Shown here one piece after another: positions 11,334 to 23,187 of a stretch of DNA of 64,000 nucleotides. The number at the start of each line of letters is the position of its first letter. Position 1 is the stretch's first letter. A model generated the notes under the pieces. It was not told the origin of the DNA. It did not search any database and worked only from the letters and a program-made list of their open reading frames with translations. The position numbers and the translations under genes were made by a program. Location of the stretch: NCBI GenBank assembly GCA_007844125.1, contig CM017572.1, forward strand, positions 34,399,544-34,463,543, given 5' to 3'. This DNA is from Sinonovacula constricta. Taxonomy: Eukaryota; Mollusca; Bivalvia; Cardiida; Solecurtidae.

Positions 11334-14209
11334 GCCTTTTAGCTCACCTAGGCAAACGTACTCGATGTGAACCTTTCTGATACCCTTCGTCCGTCGTCTT
11401 GGGCGTGGCGCGTGTCTTGGGGCGTCGTTTTAGTATGAACCGGCCATTTTATTCACACTTGCCATTCATATAGAGGCATAAGGCGAACACCCTATGTTAT
11501 GGAGAATGGAGACTAAAATATGACTTATTCTGTGGTTGTGGAGTGTACGACATGATGGTCTTTAGATTGGACTCTTGTTATTTTGTAATAAGTTTTTGGT
11601 GAAAGTAGATTATATACATGTATTGATAGTAATTTTGGTAAAACTCTGGGCAAATTAAAACATATTATGAATAAACATAAATCATATAATAAAAAATCTA
11701 AATTATTTTACCACAGATATATGAATTCACAATTATTAAAAAGAGAGAATTGTTTTATAATATAAATTAGATAACTGCTATGTAGAAAAGCGACACAAAA
11801 ACTTAGCACTATCACAGATCTGTATTCAAACTCTTTCATTTCAAAAAGTTCTTAAACTATGTTAATATATGATATATTATATATGATGGTGTGAGACCAT
11901 ACGGGAGTTGAGTTTCGTCCCGGAAGTAGTGAGGCAAGAAAATGTGTATAGAATTATGTAGCTTATATTTTTTGAGTGTGGTGGATTTAACAAAGTTTCC
12001 AGGTAAATATTGTATTTTGTTTATCAGATGCACTTCCAGGTTGTTGGACACATTCTGACTTTTAATATAATTGCTTAAATATTTAAATATAATCTTTCAA
12101 ACAAAAAGCAAGGATTTACAATGAACGTCTGCGCATGCGCAAATGTTAAAGTTGTCTTTCTTGGAATTTCAATTAAAACTGCAATAAATGCTTCAATACT
12201 TGTATAGCGGTACAATACTAGAATGGAGTTTTACTACGTATACATACAAAAACTTGGTTTTGTTTGTATGTGTGTGTTTTTGCATAGTTAAAAGACAACA
12301 TTATGCAACAACAACAAAATCAAGCAATTATGCTGTTTGTTTTCCATTTGGAAAAAATTTTGCATGCATACTTTCAAGCTGGGAAGGTTTCTGGGAAAGT
12401 TGAAAACTTAACAGGCTTTGTTCATTTCTTCACAAAACTAAATACACAAATGTAAAAGTGTTTAGGATAGAGTGCGCCTTTGTGGTATTGGCGCAGAATT
12501 CTTAGAGTTGGCACACGTTTTTTAACTGAATTTTGTCAATTTGGGTTTGCGACTTATATGTGTATATATATATAATATATATAGTAATGTATAAATAAAA
12601 CAGAAGAAATACTTATATTTTTGTATCAATCATTCGTAATTCTAAACCTACACAATCTAGTTTCCGCTAAGAATAGACCGACTCGGCGTTACCTGTTGAC
12701 ATAAAAACAGCTGTATTGGATTGACTTTATATGTTCTAGTGAGTCACTATTATGACTAGTGACTTCGAGTACAAACAACAACTCTGTTGATCATAATTAT
12801 AAGTCGCTTCACGTTTAATGATGCGTCATATAAGTAAAGTGCTTGGGTAATCTGAAACCTCATGACATTGTGTCTGCTACTAATAGTGACAACCACGCAC
12901 CAGTTAGACGTATTATTGTGCTATCAGTGTTTTAGAAAAAAGCTGACCTCAAAACATACCCTTGCTGTTACGCGGTGCTATGGAATTGTCAGAGGATTTC
13001 AAATTGAAAAAATGCATAAGTAGGCATGGGGAAGACCAAATAAGGCGTATATGACCTTAAAAACCTTTAAATCCCAAAAAACCGAAGTAAAATTTTGCCA
13101 TCTGGGAAATGTGTCCAAAACAATCATATACACTAGCAATTTTACTGTCTTCTTATTGTTCTATAATTGCTCTTTTCATTTGAGACCATTCTCGGACTGT
13201 ATTTTTGCAGAAAAATGAATTTATTTTGCTCGTAACTAAGTGGGTGGTAAAAAGCACCTACGCACAAGGGAGGTAATTTTGTACTTCTGGATTGTATTAT
13301 CGCGATCGAAAAATATTGCGGCGTGGTAAGTTTAAATGAAAATTGCAAAGAATATCAGTCCCTGGTGTTTATTCATGGTTGAAAATACTTTGTTATATTA
13401 GTATTTAATGAATGCAAATACGTATTTACTTTGTGCAAGTGCATAAGTCATATTTTTCTGCTTATTTCTGAGTTTGTTATTCGTACCCAGTTCATTCGTA
13501 CTTGGATATTACGTTGATTATGTTAAATATGATAAGTTGTTTCCACTGCTTTTCTTTTTTCTTTCTTGATTGCTTTGTATTATTTTTTAGTTATGACAAT
13601 ATTTGGTGTATACAAATTGATTCTTTATAGCAACAACTATCCATTTTTACAAATGACAAAATATGATCAAAACTATATATTTTCTGATAGTGCTACTCAT
13701 GCCAATTAAGAAAATATATAGGTTTCCCATGTAGATTTATAACATAATTGTTTTGATGGACCAGAAAATGCAAAAAATCAACCTTTGAAAAAAGGTCAAT
13801 TTTCAATTTCAAGGACATTCTGACCTCATATTTTATCTAACCAAATAAAGATACAGGAAACACAAACTACTCTTCTGTTAACTAGTCAGATATATCAATT
13901 TTAACTATTCTTGTCTGTTTCATCTTTTTAGTAGGTTGGTGGTCATGAAAACGGCCTGAAAATAAACAAATAAGACAATGAAATTGGTCTATGTTCATAT
14001 TTAGCTCAGTTTTCTGTGAAAATTTGATATATTGGTTACCACTGACTGATTGATTTCTATTACAAAAATGCTTCAAAACATGTCAGTGGTAACATATATG
14101 GTAGAGTATTAATTATATTGAGATAAATAGTAATGCAATTTTTTTACAGGTCAGGATTGAAGTTATGAAGTTTGAAGGTATGAAGTTTGTGGTGATTATC
14201 TAGGGACTT
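11334..14209. other. Gene-poor sequence with a possible element end at 11337
   Basis: TTTTAGCTCACCTAGGC at 11337 followed by CGTCCGTCGTC (11388) is the inverted form of the GGTGAGCTAAAA end seen at 54934. It may be the left end of a pearl-like element, but no tandem core follows. The rest is AT-rich, with no supported exon. Confidence 0.4.
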
Positions 14210-14405
14210 AAGTGGACAAACCATCAACTTTCCATAAATACAATTCACAACTGGTGTTGGGTTGATGTGACAGGGTGTGGTATCATGCCAGGTGTCCACG
14301 TAGTGCTATACATAGTGAAGGCAGCACTATATCTGCTTCAAGTGGACACCATCTCCAGGTAACTGATATACTGTTTGTGGGATGATAAACCCAATAAACA
14401 AACAA
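14210..14405 (+). mobile_element. SINE family C, 5'-truncated
   Basis: Shares GGTGTGGTATCATGCCAGG, CACTATATCTGCTTC and AAGTGGACACC with the copies at 29215-29645 and 62748-63025. It ends in AACCCAATAAACAAAC. The tRNA-like head is missing here. Confidence 0.75.
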
Positions 14406-14477
14406 TTCACCCTTTCAGAAAAGGACAAAGCTGAATGTTGCTTATGTAGCTTAACTTTACCTTATTACTAAATGTCA

Positions 14478-15646
14478 CAGCGTTTTTTTTTTGCCTCATT
14501 GGGAATGGGTCCGGTACCATCAAATTGGGAATTTTTCGAATCGTGAAAAGTGCCAAATTGGGAATTTTCGCGTCGTAAAATTAGGCTAATTGGAAATTTC
14601 ATGTACAAGGTGAATATATTACAATATTTGCATAAATGTGAATGGTTTTGCATTCTTTGTATGTAAGTTTATTGACTTGAGAGGAATAAAGTGGAAAAAA
14701 AAGTCTTAAAATAGTTTTATCAGTATGTTTATTTGAAACATGATAATGTTTCAGCAAAGTGATCGTGCAATAAAATATATCACTTTGATGTAGAAAAAGT
14801 TAAAAACAGTGATTGGTTTTTAGTCGTTTGCGGTAGTATTTACTGTTGTGCCTCATCCTGGGGCTGCCTTGTAGATATAAAAACAAGTATAATAATTTAC
14901 TGATGAAAGAATGTGTAAACATAAAAGATATTTAATATTAACCACTGTTATAAAAACTATCTAGATAAACTTGTCTAAACAAGCAATTTATAATTATGAA
15001 ATGTTATGCACTAACGAATAGTATACATCATCATTCCCCACCCACTTAAAAATACAGAAAATGACAATTTTCAGTTTTGTTTCAGACTGTTGTGACCAGT
15101 GTTGTTATTTATTAAACCATTAAATTCTGAATAATTTGGACGATTTTCATTTTTCGTAGCAGCCATGCCTATTTTTACGTCAACAGAAAATGCGATTAAC
15201 GGTAAAGGAATTTCTCGCTGTTAGCCAATCAGCGTATCCCAAACTGGGGAAATACCATCGCGTCATTGTTTTTGCCACAGCGCGTCACAGAATCGCGTCA
15301 CATATTCTGTGAATCAACTGGTTTATGTTTCTTTTTTCATACCTCGTGGTTTGCCAATAGATATTGCAAACCAGTCTCTAACATTTTGTTCGTACCCATA
15401 ACTTTTCGATCCTAGCGGCGTAAGTGAAAATGAGTAAGAATTGAACGGAATTTTGTTTGTTTTTGATATTTTTGGACTTTTTTGTGGGTTGTTTTTGATG
15501 AAATTGGGAAAAATGCTACTTCGGATTCATTGGGAAGGGTCCGTTCCCGGAATTGGGAAGGGTCCGGTCGCGAAATTGGGAAAGACCGGTACCGATTGGG
15601 AACGGGTCCGTTTACCGGACTCGGCTAAAGAAGGAAAAAAACGCTG
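14478..15646. mobile_element. Possible hAT-like element with CAGCGTTTTTTT ends
   Basis: Left end CAGCGTTTTTTTTTTGCCTC and reverse-complemented right end CAGCGTTTTTTTCCTTCTTT match over the first 12 bases. Both sub-terminal zones contain repeated AATTGGGAA and GGTCCGG motifs (14495-14560, 15524-15620). The flanking octamers (AAATGTCA left, CTGTCATG right) do not match, so no target duplication supports the boundaries. No transposase frame is seen inside. Confidence 0.45.
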
Positions 15647-15649
15647 CTG

Positions 15650-16065
15650 TCATGTCGACCTTAGGGTATACATGCTTTCTGTTAATTGCAAACTTGATTG
15701 ATGTGTCGCTTTAAGTATTTGAAGTTTTAATGCAAGAGCATTCCTAGAGGAAGACGCTGCCAAGCCTCTGCATTCCACATTTGCAAAGTTTCTATCTAAT
15801 TAAGTAGATAACTTTGATTTTCATTTGACCAAGCATGGACACCCAATACATTAAGGTACGAAGTATAATAAAAGTTTTTTTGCCTAGAATAATATATAGG
15901 AAAAGTAAAGGGAGTTGAACATGTATCTATTCAAGCCTGAACATTCATTATATTGCAGTCCAAAGTATCATTATTCAACATAAGTTAAATGCTAATCTGA
16001 CAGACAAAGAAAAACAGCTGTACCCAAGATGTATCAGCAAGACGAAAGTATAATAAAATTTTATT
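15650..16065. other. No feature seen
   Basis: AT-rich spacer between the possible hAT-like element and the minisatellite field. No exon or repeat recognised. Confidence 0.45.
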
Positions 16066-16069
16066 AGTA

Positions 16070-17632
16070 GTAGAAGAAGGCATGGTGGTGGTAGAAGGAG
16101 TGGTAGGAATAGATATAGTATGGTTGAACGGGTGGTAGTAGATATAGTGGTTGTAGAAGGAGCAGTAGAAGGGACGTAGTGGTTTTGATGGAAGGAGCAG
16201 GACTAGAAGTAGTAGTGATGGTGGTAGTGGAAGGAAAAGTAGAAGTGATAGACGGGGTGGTAGAAGTAGTAGTGATGGTTGTTTTAGATGGAATGGTAGT
16301 GAAGGTGGTTCTAGACGGAATGGTAGAAGTAGTAGTGATGGTGATGATGGGAGGAGTGGTAGAAGTGGTAGTGATGGTGGTGGTAGATGGAGTGGTAGAA
16401 GTGGTAGTGATGGTGGTGGTAAACGAAGTGGTAGAAGTAGTAGTGATGGTGGTAGACTGAGTAGTAGAAGTGGTAGAGATGGTAGACGAAGTGGTAGAAG
16501 TAGTAGTGATGGTGGTAGCCGAAGTGGTAGAAGTAGTAGTGATGGTGGTAGATGGAATAGTAGAAGTGGTAGTTATGGTGGTGATGGGAAGAGTGGTAGA
16601 AGTGGTAGTGATGGTGATGATGGGAGAAGTGGTAGTGATAGTGGTGGTAGACAGAGTGGTAGAAGTAGTAGTGATGGTGATGATGGGAGAAGTGGTAGAA
16701 GTGGTAGTGATGGTGGTGATGGGAGAAGTGGTAGAAGTGGTAGTGATGGTGGTGGTAGACGGCGTGGTAGAGGTAGTAGTGATGGTGGTAGATGGAGTGG
16801 TAGAAGTACTAGTGATGGTGGTTCTAGACAGAGTGGTAGAAGTAGTAGTGAAGGTGGTAGATAGAGTGGTAGAAGTAGAAGTGATGGTGGTAGGAGTGGC
16901 AGAAGTGGTAGTGATGGTGGTGGTAGAAGTGGTAGTGATGGGGGTAGATGGAGTGGTAGAAGTGGTAGTGATGGTGGTAGATGGAGGGGTAAAAGTAGTA
17001 GTGATGGTGATGATGGGAGGAGTGGTAGAAGTTGTAGGGATGGTGGTGGTAGATGGAGTGGTAGAAGTGGTAGTGATGGTGGTGGTAGGAATAGTAGTAG
17101 TAGTGATGGTGGTAGAAGGAGTGGTAGAAGTAGTAGTGATGGTGGTGGTAGGAGTGGTAGAAGTAGTAGTGATGGTGGTAGGAGTGGTAAAAGTGGTAGT
17201 GAAGTTGGTTCTAGATGGAGTGGTAGAAGTGGTAGTGATGTTGGTTCTAGATGGAGTGGTAGAAGTGGTAGTGATAGTGGTAGATGGAGTGGTAGAAGTG
17301 GTAGTGATGGTGGTAGATAGAGGTGTAGAAGAAGTAGTGATGGTGATGATGGGAGGAGTGGTAGAAGTTGTAGTAATGGTGGTGGTAGAAGGAGCAGTAG
17401 AAGTGGTAGTGATGATAGTGGTAGAAGTAGCAGTAGAAGTAGTGATGGTGGTGGTAGAAGGAGTGGTAGAAGTAGTAGTGATGGTGGTGGTAGAAGGAGC
17501 AATAGAAGTAGTGGTTCTGGTGGAAGTGGTGGTAGAAGTAGTGATGATGGTGCTGGTGGAAGGAGTAGTAGATGTAGTAATGACGGTGGTGGTAGGAGTG
17601 GTAGATGTAGTGGTGGTTAGGGATGTACATTG
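16070..17632. repeat. GGTAGN minisatellite, first field (1.56 kb)
   Basis: Variants of GTGGTAGAAGTAGTAGTGAT and GGTGGTAGATGGA in nominal 27-33-bp units. The + strand is nearly free of C, and GG doublets recur every 3-6 bases. Because the slippage unit is a multiple of three, long frames stay open on both strands: Val/Met-rich on +, Thr/Ser-rich for about 460 residues on -. There is no signal peptide or flanking unique coding sequence, so I annotate a repeat rather than a gene. Confidence 0.9.
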
Positions 17633-17888
17633 TCTCCCAAAAATCATATGGTGATATATTGTGTTATCCTTTTCTCTGTATCATTAACTAGTTGGTTTGT
17701 ATTGTACTTTGAAACATTTCATTATTTACTGTATATCATAAGAGTTTATTAAAGAGGTAACAAATATTTTATATAATTAGACACTGTTTATGAGAATATA
17801 AGAACTGACACACGACAAAACAATTTCCAACTTAAATTGTTACCTGAGCAGATACTGACTTAGTGAACTGCCTAGAAAGTAGATACAG
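17633..17888. other. Unique spacer between minisatellite fields
   Basis: AT-rich non-repetitive sequence. No exon or regulatory motif is supported. Confidence 0.5.
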
Positions 17889-18425
17889 TCTTGCAAACAG
17901 GTAAATGTAATGCTGGTGGTAGAAGGAGAAGTAGATGTAGTGCTGGTGGTAAAAGGAGAAGTAGATGTAGTGCTGGTGGTAGAAGGGGAAGTAGATGTAG
18001 TGCAGGTGGTAGAAGGGGAAGTAGATGTAGTACTGGTGGTAGAAGGAGAAGTAGATGTAGTGCTGGTGGTAGAAGGGGAAAGTAAATGTAGTGTTGGTGG
18101 TAGAAGGGGAAGTAGATTTAGTGCTGGTGGTAGAAGGAGAAGTAGATGTAGTGCTGGTGGTAGAAGGAGAAGTAGATATAGTGCAGGTGGTAGAAGGGGA
18201 AGTAGATGTAGTGCTGGTGGTAGAAGGGGAAGTAGATGTAGTGCAGGTGGTAGAAGGAGATGTAGTGATGGTGGTAGAAGGGAAAAGTAGATGTAGTGCT
18301 GGTTATAGAAGTAGATGTAGTGCTGGTGATAGAAGGGGGAAGTAGATGTAGTGCTGGTGGTAGAAGAGGAAATAGATGTGGTGCAGGTGGTAGAAGGAGA
18401 TGTAGTGATGGTGGTAGATGGAAAA
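17889..18425. repeat. 30-bp minisatellite, second field
   Basis: About 17 copies of TGCTGGTGGTAGAAGGGGAA followed by GTAGATGTAG, 30 bp each and much more homogeneous than the first field. The phase slips near 18080 and 18290. Related in composition to the fields on either side. Confidence 0.93.
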
Positions 18426-18555
18426 TTTATGACAGTGTAGTTTGATGCATCCAGTGAATTATGAAGATGATGATTCACGAATATATGTAGGTAGGTTGTA
18501 CCTACATTGTATTGTTACAGGCTCATCAACGACATCTTCAACAATCTTCTTTTTG

Positions 18556-18770
18556 ATCTGTTCTCCTTTGTGGCGCCCATGGGTTCGAGTCCCGGTCAGG
18601 GCAACAGACTTAATGTGGGAAGATCTTCCAGCTGACTTGTGGTGCACTGGTGGTTCTACCCAGATATTTGTCTAGGATCTTCCGCCACCAAAAAGCTGTA
18701 TGTCGCTATAATGAACATAATTGGTCATTGAAATGTATTTAAAAAAACAAAAAAATAAAATAAACTGTCT
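18556..18770 (+). mobile_element. SINE family A
   Basis: B box GGGTTCGAGTCCCGG, then the family core TTAATGTGGGAAGATCTTCC, GTGGTTCTACCCAGA, TCTTCCGCCACCAAA and an A-rich tail. The 5' tRNA half is diverged. Eight copies of this family lie in the window, in both orientations. Confidence 0.8.
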
Positions 18771-18774
18771 TACT

Positions 18775-19365
18775 TTACCCAAAAGTTTGCCCCCCCCCAC
18801 ACACACACACACATTCCCTTTTGCCAAGTAATGTGGCCTTCTTTCCAAAAATAAATCAGCTCAGCCATATTTTTTTGTTTACACTTTGCAGCAGTCGTGT
18901 TTGATTAAATTGTTGCAAAATTAGTAATTATATTATTAATGTTCTAATTATTCTGCAATGAACTGTCTTATAACAATGCCACAACTTGATGTAAATGTTA
19001 TGTCCATAAGAGTCATGCTTCTCTGCAACATTTGATTTTCTTAAATCCAGAAATGAAATTGTCAAAACAAAAGTAAAAAACTAGTTTTAACTTCTAATTG
19101 TACTGAATACGCAAATGCAAGTCGAGTACACTGCATTTCCCGAGTGGTTTAGAATGAATTCACCTGACGTGGATTTGACTACCAACTTCATTTTCAGTCG
19201 GTTATCGGCAATTGCTTTTCGTCAGTTGGGCATATTTGACTTTGGATGCTCAAAGTAGTGGCAGCAACTCATATGTATGGTTGTTGTGTTTCTCTATATT
19301 GTATTGACTTAATTCAGTATTGTAATATACCAGTATACCTGTATACCTTGACAGCCTTAGTAAAA
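18775..19365. other. Unique AT-rich spacer
   Basis: Contains a short (CA)n tract at 18801-18812 and otherwise nothing recognisable. Confidence 0.45.
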
Positions 19366-19369
19366 GTGG

Positions 19370-22075
19370 TGATAAAAAAGTGGTAGTGGTACGAGAAGCA
19401 GTAGTAGTAGTGCTGGTGTAGAAGGAGTGGTAGAAGTAGTAGTACTGATAGTGGTAGGTGTGGTTGGTAGGAGTGGTAGATGTAGTGGTGTGGTTGGTAG
19501 GAGTGGTAGAAGTGGTGGTGGTAGAAGTGGTAGAAGAGGTGGTGGTGGTAGGAGTGGTAAATGTAGTGGTGTGGTTTGTAGGAGTGGTAGATGTAGTGGT
19601 GTTGGTAGGAGTGTTAGAAATGGTGGTGGTAGAAGTGGTAGAAGTAGTGGTGGTGGTAGGAGTGGTAAATGTAGTGGTGGTGGTAGGAGTGGTAGAAGGT
19701 GTGGTGGTAGGAGTGGTAGATGTGGTGGTGGTAGGAGTGGTAGATGTAGTGGTGGTAGGAGTGGTAGAAGTAGTAGTGGTGGTAGAAGTGATAGATTTAG
19801 TGGTGGTGGTAGGAGTGTTAGAAGTGGTGGTGGTGGTAGGAGTGTTGAAAGTAGTGGTGGTGGTAGAAGTGTTGGAAGTAGTGGTGGTGGTAGAGGTGTG
19901 GTAAAAGTTGTAGTATTGCTGTTGGAAGAAGATGCGGTAGAAGTAGTAGATGTGGTGGTAGAAGGCATGACAGATGTAGTGGTGTGAATGGTAGAACGGG
20001 TGGTAGAAGTAGTAGATGTGGTGGTAGAAGGCATGACAGATGTAGTGGTGTGAGTGGTAGAACGGGTGGTAGAAGTAGTAGATGTGGTGGTAGAAGGCAT
20101 GACAGATGTAGTGGTGTGAGTGGTAGAACGGGTGGTAGAAGTAGTAGATGTGGTGGTAGTAGGCATAACAGATGTAGTGAGTGGTTAGAACGGGGGTGGT
20201 AGAAGTAGTAGATGTGGGTAGAAGGCATGACAGATGTAGTGGTGTGAGTGGTAGAATGGGTGGTGTAGAAGTAGTAGATGGTGGTGGTAGTAGGCATAAC
20301 AGATGTAGTGAGTGGTAGAACGGGTGGTAGGTAGAAGTAGTAGATGTGGTGGTAGAATTTGTGGTAGATGTAGTAGTAGTGATAGGTGTGGTTGATGTAG
20401 TGGTGTGGTTGGTAGGAGTGATAGATGTGGTGGTGTGGTTGGTAGGAGTGGTAGAAGTGGTGGTGGTAGAAGTGTTAGAAGAGGTGGTGGTGGTAGGAGT
20501 GGTAAATGTAGTGGTGTGGTTGGTAGGAGTGGTAGATGTAGTGGTGTTGGTTGGAGTGTTAGAAGTGGTGGTGGTAGAAGTGTTAGAAGTAGTGGTGGTG
20601 GTAGAAGTGGTAGATGTAGTGGTGTGGTTGGTAGGAGTGTTAGAAGAAATTGGTGTTGGTTGGAGTGTTAGAAGTAGTGGTGGTGGTAGGAGTGGTAAAA
20701 GTTGTGGTGGTAGGAGTGGTAGAAGAGGTGGTGGTGGTAGGAGTGGTAGAAGTAGTAGTGGTGGTAGGAGTGTTGGAAGTAGTGGTGGTGGTAGGAGTGT
20801 TGGAAGTAGTGGTGGTGGTAGTTGGAAGTAGTGGTGGTGGAAGGAGTGTTGGAAGTAATGGTGGTGGTAGAAGTGTTGGAAGTAGTGGTGGTGGTAGGAG
20901 TGTTGGAAGTAGTGGTGCTGGTAGGAGTGTTGGAAGTAGTGGTGCTGGTAAGAGTGTTGGAAGTAGTGGTGCTGGTAGAAGTGTTGGAAGTAGTGGTGTG
21001 GTAGGAGTGTTGGAAGTTGTGGTGGTGGTAGGAGTGTTGGAAGTAGTGGTGGTGGTAAGAGTGTTGGAAGTAGTGGTGGTGGTAGGAGTGTTGGAAGTAG
21101 TGGTGGTGGTAGGAGTGTTGGAAGTAGTGGTGGTGGTAGGAGTGTTGGAAGTAGTGGTGGTGGTAGAAGTGTTAGATGTAGAAGTGGTGGTAGGAGTGTT
21201 AGACGTAGTGGTGGTGGTAGAAGTGTTGGAAGTGGTGGTGGTGGTAGAGGTGTGGTAAAAGTTGTAGTATTGCTGGTGGAAGAAGATGCGGTAGAAGTAG
21301 TAGATGTGGTTGTAGAAGGCATTACAGATGTAGTGATGTGAGTGGTAGAACGGGTGGTAGAAGTAGTAGATGTGGTGGTAGAAGGCATGACAGATGAAGT
21401 GGTGTGAGTGGTAGAATGGGTGGTAGAAGTAGTAGATGTGGTGGTAGAAGGCATGACAGATGTAGTGGTGTGAGTGGTAGAACGGTTAGAACGGTTGGTA
21501 GAAGTAGTAGATGTGGTGGTAGAAGGCATGACATATGTAGTGGTGTGAGTGGTAGAACGGTTGGTAGAAGTAGTAGCAGTGCTGGTGGATGGTGTGGTAA
21601 GTTATGTGCGTGGTAGAATTAGTGGTAGATGTAGTAGTAGCGGTAGTAGTCGAAGGAATGATAAAAGTTAATGTTGTGGTAATGGTAGAAGGAGTAGTAG
21701 ATGTAGTAGTTATGATGGTTTTAGAAGGAGCAGTAGAAGTAGTAGCAGTGCAGGTGGTAGAAGGTGCTTTAGAAGTAGTAGTGGGGATAGTAGAAGTAAT
21801 TGTGGTGGTGGTAGAAGTAGTGGTGGTGGTTGAATGAGTGGTAGAAGTAGATGTAGTACTATTGGTAGAAGGAGGGGTAGTAGTAGTGATGGTGGTAGGA
21901 GCTGTATATGTAGTGCTGGTGGTAGAAGGAGTGGTAGTAGTTGAAGTATTGGTGGTGGAAGTACTGGTCATAGAGGCTGTGGTTGTAGGAGTAAAAATTG
22001 TTGTGATTGTTGTAGTAGATGTACAATGTTACATGTAGTAGAAGTAGTAGAAGTATTTAGTAGTAGTTGAAGTCC
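19370..22075. repeat. GGTAGN minisatellite, third field with higher-order duplication
   Basis: Four sub-blocks can be read: a mixed 15-27-bp block (19430-19905), ~66-bp units containing GGCATGACAGATGTAGTGGT (19920-20340), 24-27-bp GGTGGTGGTAGGAGTGTTGG units (20340-21245), and the 66-bp units again (21270-21580), followed by a diverged tail. Marker sequences recur in order: AGAAGAGGTGGTGGTGGTAG at about 19532 and 20477, and AAAAGTTGTAGTATTGCTG at about 19913 and 21255. A whole multi-block segment was therefore duplicated, and the second copy then gained about 400 bp. Antisense open frames switch between Thr-, Leu/Pro- and His/Tyr-rich, arguing against coding. Confidence 0.88.
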
Positions 22076-22119
22076 ATGTTTAATATACTTCTACTTTTCA
22101 GAAAGACTTATTCATATAG

Positions 22120-22121
<2 letters not shown>

Positions 22122-22153
<32 letters not shown>

Positions 22154-22380
22154 TTGCATCGCACTGACACAATTATTGTCTTGTTGGCGATGTCCAGCTA
22201 ATTATTGGTGGAGAAAGATCCAAGACATCCTTCTGGGTAGATCCACGGGCACACCGCCAGTTAGCTGGAAAACCTCCCCACATGAAAGTTCTAGCCTAGA
22301 CCTTGATTTGAACCCACGCGGTGAGGGGCTGAAAAGTATCAAGTCAGCGACTCTAACCGCTCGGCCATGGACGCCCCCTT
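22122..22380 (-). mobile_element. SINE family A, full-length, poly(A) tail
   Basis: On the minus strand: tRNA-like head GGCGTCCATGGCCGAGCGGT, B box GTGGGTTCAAATCAAGG, core GGGGAGGTTTTCCAGCT, GATCTACCCAGAAGG, CACCAATAATTAGCTGGAC, then a ~30-base A tail (T run on +, 22122-22152). The long, nearly pure tail suggests a comparatively recent insertion. The GCCGAGCGGTTA start is like a Ser/Leu-class tRNA. Confidence 0.9.
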
Positions 22381-22384
22381 ACTT

Positions 22385-22590
22385 ATAGAAAGTAATCTTA
22401 AAATGAAGATGCTTGATGAAAAAGAAACCCAGTTCTTTGTATTTTCTTCCTCTGTAATACATAACATGTTGTTTTTTTAAATTCAGTTTTCATTTATATA
22501 AAGGCACACCTTAGAATTAATGCAAAAAAGCAAATTGATTGATGAAGAAAACTGCCTAGTTAATTTGAGTTTACAATTTGTATATAAATA
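22385..22590. other. No feature seen
   Basis: AT-rich sequence; nothing supported. Confidence 0.4.
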
Positions 22591-22624
22591 AACGGCATAC
22601 AGTTTATGCATTATTTATGTTTCT

Positions 22625-22690
22625 ATTCTGTTTCCATGGTGACAGTGGATGCTGCAGATTTGGAAATCAGACCCCTGCTACCCAATGTGT
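22625..22690 (+). other. Exon-like direct repeat, copy 1
   Basis: CCATGGTGACAG then TGGATGCTGCAGAT resembles a 3' splice site and short coding segment. A related copy lies at 23188-23255. In one frame the two translate as DAADLEIRPLL and DAADIKVRLLL, differing mostly by conservative changes. No matching donor is clear, so this may be a decayed duplicated exon or an unrecognised repeat. Confidence 0.3.
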
Positions 22691-22706
22691 ATACATTGTA
22701 GATGTA

Positions 22707-23146
22707 CGAGGGCTGTTAAATAAGTTCATGGAATTTCACCCTAAAATATTGGATATTTTTGGAACAAAATGGATATTTTTGGATCAAATTTGGTTTACGA
22801 TGATATGAACTCAATATGTACATGACACCTTAATCTTACAGATCATGACCCTTTAAAAGGAAAATATCTGTATCCATAGTAACCTAGTATATAATGCATC
22901 TTGCTAGGCACTGTTCTTTTGATCTGTAATGACGTCAATGTTACATTTGGTGCCTGTCATGGTGCCTTTACTTTTGAACTAGTAATTGAAATGTATATAA
23001 AATTTAAATTTCCTTTCAGGTTTTAATAAAAATTAGTAAGTGTGTAGCATCGATGTTACATCATATATTTGCAAAGTATCACTTAATTTAATTGGCTCGT
23101 TTTATTTTTATGGAAAAAATCCCCTGAACTTATTGAACCGCCCTTG
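22707..23146. mobile_element. Mariner-like MITE, 440 bp
   Basis: Terminal inverted repeats of 30 bp with 25 matches: CGAGGGCTGTTAAATAAGTT... on the left and CAAGGGCGGTTCAATAAGTT... from the reverse complement of the right. Both ends are flanked by TA (22705-22706 and 23147-23148). Ends of the CGAGGG.TGTT.AATAAGT type with a TA duplication are typical of mariner. The interior has no transposase frame. Confidence 0.8.
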
Positions 23147-23187
23147 TATATTTTTAATACGTAAAATACTGTTTCTTTCTTTCTTAC

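Noticed and set aside
19250..21529. 759-residue antisense frame resembling a mucin
   Set aside because: The composition changes from Thr/Ser to Leu/Pro to His/Tyr along the frame, meaning repeat phase is not conserved. A real repetitive protein would hold its frame.
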